A program made the position numbers and the translations under genes. A model generated the notes under the pieces. The model was not told the DNA's origin. It made no database searches and was given only the letters and a program-made list of their open reading frames with translations. From contig NZ_JABWCU010000006.1 of assembly GCF_018491765.1 (NCBI RefSeq), positions 124,001 to 188,000 of the forward strand: a stretch of DNA of 64,000 nt, written 5' to 3'. Each line of letters starts with the position of its first letter. The first letter of the stretch is position 1. Shown in pieces: positions 24,083-31,791 of the stretch. The DNA is from Novosphingobium profundi (GTDB taxonomy: Bacteria > Pseudomonadota > Alphaproteobacteria > Sphingomonadales > Sphingomonadaceae).

Positions 24083-27073
24083 ATGCTTGATCCAAAACGC
24101 GTTTTCCGCCTGTCGTCGGGTGTCGGAAGCTTCGTGCTTGCGCGCGCTTTGCTGGGGGCGGCCACCGTCCACGCGCAGGCCGCGCCGCCACCGCAGCCGG
24201 CCGGGACGAGCGAAGAGCAGTCCGACAGCGCCGACGCAGAGGACCCCGCCAGCATAACCGACAAGAGCGACCTCGATCCCGCGTTCGAGCGCGAGATCAT
24301 CGTCACCGCGTCCACCGGCACCAACATCTCGGGCGTCAAGCCGGTTGGCAGCGAGGCGGTCGTGATGGACCGCAACGCGATCCTGCAGACCGGCAAGAAC
24401 AGCGTGGCCGACGTCGTTCGCACGCTGCCCCAGATGCAGAACCTGGGCTTCGACGAGGCCGCGACCGGGGCCAACGCCAATGCCAGCGGCAACAGCAACC
24501 GCGGAACCACGCTCAACTTGCGCGGCATCGGCTCGAACGCGACGCTGATCCTCGTCGACGGGCACCGCGTGGCGCCTTCGGGTGCGGCCAATTCGTTCAC
24601 CGATGCGGTGCAGGTGCCGGTGTCCGCGCTCGAACGGGTCGAGGTCGTCGCCGACGGAGCCTCGGCGATCTACGGCTCGGATGCGATCTCGGGCGTGGTC
24701 AACTACGTGCTGCGCAAGAAGTTCGACGGGATCGAACTGGGCGGGCGCTACAACTTCAACAAGTACTACGACGAGTTCGCGCTGAGTGCAGTCGGGGGCC
24801 TCGCCTGGGATTTCGACGGGCGCGAAGGCAGCGTGATGGTCGCCTACGAGCATTCGGAGCGGGGCTACGTCGCGCGTGGCAAGATTCCCTACTTGCGCCA
24901 GGACTTGCGCCGCTACGGCGGTGCCGATTTCCGGATCGTGGGCAACGTTGCCTCGCCGGGCAGTCCGGGCAACATCGTGGTGCCCTCGGGCGCCTTCGGC
25001 CAGCCCGGCGCGACCAATCCGGCCTTCCCCGAGGCGGGCGGCTACATCTATTACGCGATTCCATCCGGGACCACCGGGGTTCCCTCGGTCGACAGCCTCA
25101 TCGCCGACAGCGCGAACCTCGTCGACCGGTCGGACTACGAGGACTTCCTGCCCAAGTCGCGGCGCAACCAGGTGGTGGTCTACCTCAACCAGGAACTGAC
25201 CGAGGACCTCGAGTTCTACAACCAGACCTTCTACAACAAGCGCCAGCTCTGGACGCGCACGTTCCTGCCCAACAACACCTCGTCCTCCTCGTTCGACGTG
25301 ACCATCCAGCCCGGCACGCCCTATTACATCGAAGGCATCCCCGGGGTGGCCGCGGGCTCGTCCTATACCGTGCAGTACAATCTTGCCGCGCACATGGCGA
25401 ACGGCCCGGCCTTCATCAACTACAACCCCGAGGAGACGATTTCGACCACCACGGGCCTGCGCGCCAAGCTGTTCTCCGACTGGGAGGGCGAGGTCTATTA
25501 CACCTACGGCCAGAACAAGACCTGCGGGGTATGCTACCTTGGCAATTTCGTGAACGGCGACAGCGACAGCGCATTCAACGCGGCGGTCAACCAGGGCCTG
25601 ATCAACCCTTATTCGGATGCGCAACTTACCCAGGACCAGCTCGACCTGATCCTGGGCACCAACTACCAGTATTCGCAGAACTATTTCCACGACGTGGTGG
25701 CCAAGGTGAACGGTGCGCTGTTCGACCTGCCGGGCGGCACCGTCAAGATGGCGCTGGGCGGCGAATACACTTTCACCATCAACAAGCTGCAGAACGGGGC
25801 CTCGCGCGGGCCGGACAACATCCTCGATGCCAGCAACGATGCCAATTCGCGCCGCACGCGTACGCAGTACGCCGCTTTCGGCGAGCTCTACGTGCCGGTT
25901 ATCTCGCCCGACATGCACGTGCCGCTGATGGACGAGTTCCTGGTCAACGCCGCGATCCGCTACGATGACTATTCCGATTTCGGGGGGACGGTGAACCCCA
26001 AGATCGGCGCGACCTGGACGATCAACAACGACCTCGCGCTGCGGGGTTCGTGGGGCACCTCGTTCCGGGCACCGGGCCTGCCCGAACTCGAGCCGGGACT
26101 GTTTTCGGTGGCGGTGCAGGTGCCGGTCTATCCCAACAATTCGGGGCGCGACGACATCGCGCTGATCGCGGGTCTGCCTTATTCCAACATCCTCATACGC
26201 CTGGGCGGCAATCCCGAGCTCAAGGCCGAGAAGGGCACGACCTGGTCGCTGGGCGCGGACTTCACCCCCAGCTACGTCCCGGGCCTCAAGATCTCGGGGA
26301 CGTATTACCGGATCGAATACAAGGACCAGATCCTGGGCGTGCCCTGGGCCTCGTTCCTCACCAGCCCCGAGACGGCGAGCGTCTACAGCGACTACATCGT
26401 GCCGATTTCCAACGGGGCTTCGTGCGTCAACGGGAACTCGTCGACTTATGACCCCGCGCTCGTGCCCTTCCTCGAGAACTTCCTGTACGGCTCGGCCAGC
26501 ATCACCAACCCTTGCGGTATTTCGGTGGTGCTCGACGGGCGCTACCAGAACGTGGCGACCGCGGTGCAGACGGGCATCGACTTCCAGGCCGACTACATGA
26601 TCCCGACCGACCTCGGCACGTTCCTGCTCGGAGGAAGTTTTACCAAGATCCTCAAGAACGAACAGCAACTGGCGCCCGGACTGCCCACGTTCGACGCGCT
26701 CGATCGCATCAACTATCCGGTCAGCTTCCGTGCGCGCGGCAACCTGGGCTACCTCAACGGCCCGTTCTCGGCGACGCTCTACATGAACCACGTGGGCGGC
26801 TATCTCAACGACCAGCCGATCACGATCCAGAACGTCGTCCAGCCCAACAGCCAGGTGCCCTCGTGGACGACCTTCGATCTCTCGATCGGCTTTGCCTTCG
26901 ACGATGACGCGCGCTGGGATTTCATGCGCGGGGTGCGCTTCTCGACCACGGTGCAGAACCTGTTCGACGCCGATCCGCCCATCGTACTCAGCGGGCAGAG
27001 CGCGATCGATATGCGCAACGCCAATCCCTATGGGCCGATCGTGCAGTTCTCGCTGACCAAGGCCTTCCATTGA
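24083..27073 (+). CDS. TonB-dependent receptor, large sugar-type
   Basis: This 996-residue outer-membrane receptor has a signal (to about AQAAP), a TonB box at EREIIVTAST near residue 70, plug motifs LNLRGIGSNATLILVDGHR and VEVVADGASAIYGSDAISGVVNYVL, and a long barrel. Its size and plug sequence match sphingomonad receptors often found with glycoside hydrolases. The next gene, 153 bp downstream on the same strand, encodes an exported GH3 enzyme, so uptake of a beta-linked oligosaccharide or a phenolic glucoside is likely. The upstream MarR-type site suggests induction together with ferulate genes. The terminal residues TKAFH are not the usual Phe end, but a Phe lies at the penultimate position. 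Confidence 0.88.
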   Translation: MLDPKRVFRLSSGVGSFVLARALLGAATVHAQAAPPPQPAGTSEEQSDSADAEDPASITDKSDLDPAFEREIIVTASTGTNISGVKPVGSEAVVMDRNAILQTGKNSVADVVRTLPQMQNLGFDEAATGANANASGNSNRGTTLNLRGIGSNATLILVDGHRVAPSGAANSFTDAVQVPVSALERVEVVADGASAIYGSDAISGVVNYVLRKKFDGIELGGRYNFNKYYDEFALSAVGGLAWDFDGREGSVMVAYEHSERGYVARGKIPYLRQDLRRYGGADFRIVGNVASPGSPGNIVVPSGAFGQPGATNPAFPEAGGYIYYAIPSGTTGVPSVDSLIADSANLVDRSDYEDFLPKSRRNQVVVYLNQELTEDLEFYNQTFYNKRQLWTRTFLPNNTSSSSFDVTIQPGTPYYIEGIPGVAAGSSYTVQYNLAAHMANGPAFINYNPEETISTTTGLRAKLFSDWEGEVYYTYGQNKTCGVCYLGNFVNGDSDSAFNAAVNQGLINPYSDAQLTQDQLDLILGTNYQYSQNYFHDVVAKVNGALFDLPGGTVKMALGGEYTFTINKLQNGASRGPDNILDASNDANSRRTRTQYAAFGELYVPVISPDMHVPLMDEFLVNAAIRYDDYSDFGGTVNPKIGATWTINNDLALRGSWGTSFRAPGLPELEPGLFSVAVQVPVYPNNSGRDDIALIAGLPYSNILIRLGGNPELKAEKGTTWSLGADFTPSYVPGLKISGTYYRIEYKDQILGVPWASFLTSPETASVYSDYIVPISNGASCVNGNSSTYDPALVPFLENFLYGSASITNPCGISVVLDGRYQNVATAVQTGIDFQADYMIPTDLGTFLLGGSFTKILKNEQQLAPGLPTFDALDRINYPVSFRARGNLGYLNGPFSATLYMNHVGGYLNDQPITIQNVVQPNSQVPSWTTFDLSIGFAFDDDARWDFMRGVRFSTTVQNLFDADPPIVLSGQSAIDMRNANPYGPIVQFSLTKAFH

Positions 27074-27226
27074 ACCCGGATTCGCATGGCGGACGACAGG
27101 ACTTCTGCGCCTGTCTGCCCGCTGTGTGAATTTGCCACGTAAGCCCATAGATGTAATCGCAAAAGTCGCTAGTCTTCGAGCCGAGAGGTCCATGCCTGGG
27201 CCAGGCTCTTTCCCGGAGGTACCCTG

Positions 27227-29542
27227 ATGAAATCCGCGCTTACGGCCGGAACGGCGATCGCCGTGCTGCTCGCATCGTCCCTGATCCCCTCGCTCACCGC
27301 GGCGGCGCAGGCCGCACCCTCGGGCAAGAGCGCCCCTGTTGCCGTGAAGGAGCGCCCCTGGATGGACACGAAGCTGCCGGCCGAACGCCGTGCGGACCTG
27401 CTGCTCGCGCAGATGACCCTCGACGAGAAGATCGCCATGTTGCACGGACCCATGGCCATGCCTTTCGGCGGGGCGACGCTGCCCGAAGGCGCGATCGGCT
27501 CGGCCGGCTTCATTCCCGGCAACGCGCGCCTCGGTATCCCCGCGATCAACGAATCCGATGCGAGCCTGGGCGTTACCAACCCGGGATCGGTGCGCGGCGA
27601 CAAGGACCTGTCGAGCGCGCTTCCCTCGAGCCTGGCGCTGGCGGCGACCTTCGATCCGGCGATCGCGCGAGCGGGTGGCCAGGTGGTGGGCACCGAGGCG
27701 CGCGCCAAGGGCATCAACGTCCAGCTCGCAGGCGGTGTGAACCTCCTGCGCGATCCGCGCGGCGGGCGCAATTTCGAGTATCTGGGCGAGGATCCGCTGC
27801 TCGCAGGCACGCTTGCGGGCGCCTCGATCGCGGGTATCCAGTCGACCGGCGTGGTCTCGACGATCAAGCACTTCGCGATCAACGCGCAGGAGCACTTGCG
27901 CATGACCGCCAATTCGGTGATCGACGAGGCGCCCTTTCGCGAAAGCGACCTGCTGGCTTTCGAAATCGCCATCGAGCAGGGCGACCCCGGCTCGGTGATG
28001 TGCGCCTACAACATGGTGAACGGCGTCTACGCCTGCCAGAACGACCACTTGCTCAACACCGTCCTCAAGAAGGACTGGGGCTACAAGGGCTGGGTCATGT
28101 CGGACTGGGGGGCGGTGCATGGCCTCGAGGCCTTCACCGCCGGGCTCGACCAGCAGTCGGGTGAGCAGCTCGACAAACAGGTGTGGTTCGACAAGCCGCT
28201 GAAGGCGGGCGTGGAAGCCGGGACGATCCCCGTGGCGCGTCTCGACGACGCGGTTCGGCGGATCCTCTCGGCGATGTTCGCGCATGGCCTCTTCGACAAT
28301 CCCCCCGTCAAGGGCCCGATCGATTTCGCCGCCCACATGAAGACGGTCCAGAAGGAGGCCGAGGACAGCATCGTCCTGCTCCAGAACCGCGACAACATCC
28401 TGCCCCTTGCCCGCACCGCCAAGCGCATCGCGGTGATCGGCGGCCATGCCGATGCGGGCGTACCTTCGGGCACCGGCTCCTCGCAGGTGAGCACACCCTA
28501 CCAGGAGAGCCCGTTCCCGCCGCGCAGCGTGCCGCTGGGCGGCGAGGGGATGATGGCGGCCTTCGCGCGCGTGGTGTTCCATCCCTCCTCGCCGCTTGCC
28601 GCAATCCGCGAGATGGTGGGGGCCTCCTCGCAGGCCGCGATGGGCATCTACCCCGGCGAAAAGGCCAAGGCGAGCGATGCGGTGGTGACCTTCGACACCG
28701 GTTTCTACCCGCAAGCGGCGGCGCAGGCGGCGAGCAAGGCCGACCTAGCCGTGGTCTTCGTCTACCAGCCCTCGGGCGAGGGCGAGGACGTGCCCGACAT
28801 GTCGCTCCCCTTCGGGCAGGACGCCCTCGTCGAGGCGGTGGCCAAGGCCAATCCCAACACCGTGGTCGTGCTTCAGACGGGCAATCCGGTCGACATGCCC
28901 TGGGCCGACAAGGTCAAGGGCATCGTCCAGGCCTGGTATTCGGGCAACAAGGGCGGCGAGGCGATCGCGCGCGTGCTGTTCGGCGAGGTGAACCCCTCGG
29001 GCCGACTGCCGCTGACCTGGCCGGCGAGCGCCAGCCAGCTCCCGCGCCCGACGATCCCCGGCTGGGGCGAACCCGAGGGCACCAAGGTCGACGTCGACTA
29101 CAACATCGAGGGCGCGGACGTCGGCTATCGCTGGTTCGCCCGCAAGGGGGCGACCCCGCGCTATTGGTTCGGACATGGCGAGAGCTACACCAGCTTCGCG
29201 CACGAAGGGCTCAAGCTACGTGGCGGCAAGGCGCCGAGCGCGAGCGTGACCGTGCGCAACACCGGCAAGGTGGCGGGCAGCGACGTGGTCCAGCTCTACC
29301 TCGTCGCGCGCCCGGGTGGTTCGGCGCGGCGCCTGCTCGGCTTTACCAAGGTCGCGTTGGCGCCGGGTGAGAGCCGGACGGTGACGCTGCCGATCGACCC
29401 GCGTCTGCTCGCCGATTTCGATGCCAAGGCGAAGGCCTGGACGATCGCCTCGGGCACGTACCGGATCGGCGTCGGGGTCGATGCCGGAACGGTCGAGGGC
29501 GTCCAGGCCGTCGCGCTGCCGGCCTTCACGTTGAAGCCTTGA
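27227..29542 (+). CDS. Exported glycoside hydrolase family 3 beta-glucosidase
   Basis: This 771-residue GH3 enzyme has a signal peptide (to about AQA, residue 28), an (alpha/beta)8 domain, an alpha/beta sandwich and a C-terminal fibronectin-III-like domain (ASVTVRNTGKVAGSDVVQLYL). The nucleophile is Asp293 in GWVMSDWGAVH, preceded by the substrate-binding motif STIKHFAINAQE. Family members release terminal beta-glucose or xylose from oligosaccharides and from plant glycosides. The ATG at 27227 has GGAGG 10 bp upstream. It probably forms one unit with the receptor gene. Its end overlaps the convergent AraC gene by 17 bp. Confidence 0.9.
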   Translation: MKSALTAGTAIAVLLASSLIPSLTAAAQAAPSGKSAPVAVKERPWMDTKLPAERRADLLLAQMTLDEKIAMLHGPMAMPFGGATLPEGAIGSAGFIPGNARLGIPAINESDASLGVTNPGSVRGDKDLSSALPSSLALAATFDPAIARAGGQVVGTEARAKGINVQLAGGVNLLRDPRGGRNFEYLGEDPLLAGTLAGASIAGIQSTGVVSTIKHFAINAQEHLRMTANSVIDEAPFRESDLLAFEIAIEQGDPGSVMCAYNMVNGVYACQNDHLLNTVLKKDWGYKGWVMSDWGAVHGLEAFTAGLDQQSGEQLDKQVWFDKPLKAGVEAGTIPVARLDDAVRRILSAMFAHGLFDNPPVKGPIDFAAHMKTVQKEAEDSIVLLQNRDNILPLARTAKRIAVIGGHADAGVPSGTGSSQVSTPYQESPFPPRSVPLGGEGMMAAFARVVFHPSSPLAAIREMVGASSQAAMGIYPGEKAKASDAVVTFDTGFYPQAAAQAASKADLAVVFVYQPSGEGEDVPDMSLPFGQDALVEAVAKANPNTVVVLQTGNPVDMPWADKVKGIVQAWYSGNKGGEAIARVLFGEVNPSGRLPLTWPASASQLPRPTIPGWGEPEGTKVDVDYNIEGADVGYRWFARKGATPRYWFGHGESYTSFAHEGLKLRGGKAPSASVTVRNTGKVAGSDVVQLYLVARPGGSARRLLGFTKVALAPGESRTVTLPIDPRLLADFDAKAKAWTIASGTYRIGVGVDAGTVEGVQAVALPAFTLKP

Positions 29543-30443
29543 GCGCGTCGGGGACGCCCGGCTGGGTGGCGGCGTCCCCGGCCGTTGCAAGCGCGGCGCC
29601 GGACTTGTCCTGCTGCGGGCGGTGCCCACTCATTCGCTTGTAGAAGCGCGAGAAGTACGAGGGATCGGAGAAGCCGAGATCCTCGGCCACTTGCACCACG
29701 CTGGCGCTGGTGAAGCAGAGCAGGCGCTGGGCTTCGAGCAGCAGGCGCGCGTGGATGAGGTCGCTGGGCGTGCAGTCGAGCGTGCGGCGGCAGATCCGGG
29801 TCAGGGTCTTGCCGCTGACGCCGAGCCGTTCGGCGAACCATTCGACCGGGCGGTGCTCGGTCAGGTGCTGTTCGATCAGCCGCCGGAAGCCGGCGAGGCG
29901 CGCGTCGTCGGGAAGCGTCGGGCGCTCGGCGGCCCCGCGCTCTTCCAGGCTGCGCACGAGCGCTTCGGCTAGCGCCAGGAACAGGGCCGAGGGGCTGCGC
30001 CAGTCGGTCTGGAGCGCGAGCATCTCGCGGCACAGCCAGTCGACGCGCTCGGTCGCACTGGCCGCGATCGATCCGCTCGCCCCCAGCGTCAGCATGCGCC
30101 GCAAGGGGTCCTCTGGCGATGTCCCGCGCGCCAGGAAGCCGCCCGAAAGCGAGAGGACGAAGCCGCGCGTCTCGGGCTGGAAGTGGAAGCCGTGCACGCT
30201 GCCGATGGGAATGGCCATGAAGCAGGGTCCGGATAGGTCTTCCGCGCGCCCGTCGCAGCGAAACGAGACCTGTCCGTGCGATACCAGCAGGATCTGCACG
30301 CTGTGCAGGTGGCGATGCGCGCCGATTTCCCAGTCGAGCAGCGAACTGCGCGCCGCGATCGTCTCTATGTGACCGAACTGCGCGGGTGCATCGCCGGGGT
30401 CTTCACCGTAGAGGAGGAACGTGGGGATCGTGCTGGGGGTCAT
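29526..30443 (-). CDS. AraC-family regulator, PobR-like
   Basis: This 305-residue protein has an N-terminal cupin-like effector domain beginning IPTFLLYGE, a start typical of PobR/HpaA-type regulators, with IGAHRHLHSVQILLVSHG in the sensing fold. The C-terminal double helix-turn-helix (WFAERLGVSGKTLTRICRRTL and VVQVAEDLGFSDPSYFSRFYKR) is intact. PobR relatives activate genes for 4-hydroxybenzoate or other aromatic acids when these bind. The gene lies 78 bp downstream of the exported nucleoside-phosphorylase-like gene and is convergent with the GH3 gene. Its targets could be either neighbour and are unknown. Confidence 0.85.
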   Translation of the reverse strand: MTPSTIPTFLLYGEDPGDAPAQFGHIETIAARSSLLDWEIGAHRHLHSVQILLVSHGQVSFRCDGRAEDLSGPCFMAIPIGSVHGFHFQPETRGFVLSLSGGFLARGTSPEDPLRRMLTLGASGSIAASATERVDWLCREMLALQTDWRSPSALFLALAEALVRSLEERGAAERPTLPDDARLAGFRRLIEQHLTEHRPVEWFAERLGVSGKTLTRICRRTLDCTPSDLIHARLLLEAQRLLCFTSASVVQVAEDLGFSDPSYFSRFYKRMSGHRPQQDKSGAALATAGDAATQPGVPDALKAST

Positions 30444-30521
30444 CGGGCCTGTCCGTAGAGTGCCCGATGATTGGCATGCGCGAGAGGGGCTGTCGAGCCC
30501 GGCCGTGTGCGGGGGAAGCGA

Positions 30522-31658
30522 TCAGGGTGTGGCCGTTGCGTAGCGGTCCCAATGGGTGAGGAGGTCGTCGACCAGTACCGAGCCGACCGTGTAGAGGTTC
30601 TCGACGGCCGCCTCGAGCCCGGCATAGCCCTCGTTCTCGCGCAGCAGGTAGCTGGTGGCATCGGTGCCGGGCGGGGGCATCGTGTAGTTGGACCCGGCGC
30701 GCAGCACCAGCACCCGGTCGCGGTCGGCGCGCCCGGCGGCGTCGAGGTAGGTCATCGCCTGCATAACCCCGGTGTCCTCCATGGCCGATGTGACGAACTC
30801 GCCCTTGCCCTCGGTCCAGGTCTTGACCCAGTGGTTGGCCCAGTCGGTCATGCGCGCGCCATGCCAGAAGGTCATCGCCGAAAGCTGCTCGCCCTCGAGT
30901 ACGAAAGGTGGGCGCTGCGCCTTGGGGAAGCCGCTGAACTGCGCGCGCTCCTTGGCGATCGCCGGGCTGTCGGGCAGCTGGACCGCCCGGATGCGCGCGA
31001 AGGCCCAGCGCTCCAGCGTGGGATTGATCGCGAAGACTTCTCCGCCCGAGCGATCGAGCGGGGTGGTGGTATCGTTCGGTCCTTGCGTACCGCGCGGGAA
31101 ATAGCCGTATTTCCAGTCCTTGGGGATTTCGCGCGGATCGATTTCGTGGGCGAGGTCGCCATCCACGACATAGCGCGCGAGCGCGACCGAGCCGATCGAG
31201 GCGTCCGCCGGGTCGATCCCCGCGATCCCGGCGACCAGCCAGTAGGCCTGGCGCAGGTCGAAACGCGGGTCGAGGCCGAGCGCCATCGTCGCGGCGGTGG
31301 AGCGTGCGGTGCCCACCCCCGTGACCACGCCCAGGACCTGCGTCTCGGGGTTGTAGTAGAGGTCGTGGAAGCCCTGGGGGAAGGGAATGCGCAGGGACAG
31401 GCCCCGCCGCTCCTTCCAGAGCTGGAATTCGCCCGCCGCATCGCCTTCGTCCGCACCGATCTCGAAGAGCGAGACGATCACCACCCGAACGGGCAGCGGA
31501 TGGGCGCAAGGGTAGGCGGGCTTGCACGCGGCAAGCGCCTGTTCGGCCAAGCTCCGGGCATCGCCTTGCGCGCGCGCCGCAACCGGGAGCAGGACAAGGT
31601 TGGCGAAGGCGAATGCGCAGGCGAGCACCAGGGCGGCGGGGAAGCGGAATCGGGGCAT
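30522..31658 (-). CDS. NUP-family exported nucleoside-phosphorylase-fold protein
   Basis: This 378-residue protein of the family named purine nucleoside permease (NUP) starts at ATG 31658 with a signal peptide ending VAARAQG. The fold markers are GVVTGVGTARSTAATMALGL, VAGIAGIDPADASIGSVALARYVVDGD and the late EDTGVMQAMTYL, which resemble nucleoside phosphorylases. Apart from the signal there is no membrane helix, so it cannot be a permease in the usual sense. A periplasmic nucleosidase or nucleoside-binding role is more likely. It follows a TonB receptor gene on the same strand and faces the purine catabolic operon, which fits splitting imported nucleosides. Confidence 0.8.
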   Translation of the reverse strand: MPRFRFPAALVLACAFAFANLVLLPVAARAQGDARSLAEQALAACKPAYPCAHPLPVRVVIVSLFEIGADEGDAAGEFQLWKERRGLSLRIPFPQGFHDLYYNPETQVLGVVTGVGTARSTAATMALGLDPRFDLRQAYWLVAGIAGIDPADASIGSVALARYVVDGDLAHEIDPREIPKDWKYGYFPRGTQGPNDTTTPLDRSGGEVFAINPTLERWAFARIRAVQLPDSPAIAKERAQFSGFPKAQRPPFVLEGEQLSAMTFWHGARMTDWANHWVKTWTEGKGEFVTSAMEDTGVMQAMTYLDAAGRADRDRVLVLRAGSNYTMPPPGTDATSYLLRENEGYAGLEAAVENLYTVGSVLVDDLLTHWDRYATATP

Positions 31659-31691
31659 GGCGGGACTCGTCGAAAAGGCCCAGACAAGGCA

Positions 31692-31778
31692 GCCGGAACC
31701 CGTGGACGCCAGATGGCAGACGGGTTCCGGCCGGAGGGGCATGAGGAGTTGGAGGTGGCAGGTGTGTCGGCCACCTCC
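31692..31778 (-). repeat. Two hairpins between the TonB receptor gene and the NUP gene
   Basis: GCCGGAACCCGT/ACGGGTTCCGGC (31692-31703 and 31720-31731) is a perfect 12-bp stem. GGAGGTGGC/GCCACCTCC (31751-31759 and 31770-31778) is a perfect 9-bp stem. Both lie in the 133-bp gap. Neither has a T-tract, so they may stabilise the receptor message or lower read-through into the NUP gene rather than end transcription fully. Confidence 0.6.
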
Positions 31779-31791
31779 GGCTCGGGGGAAT

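Noticed and set aside
24080..28714. A very long open frame on the minus strand opposite the TonB receptor and GH3 genes
   Set aside because: Its translation is Arg/Gly/His-rich with no domain and lies entirely opposite two well-supported genes. Long antisense frames are common in GC-rich DNA.
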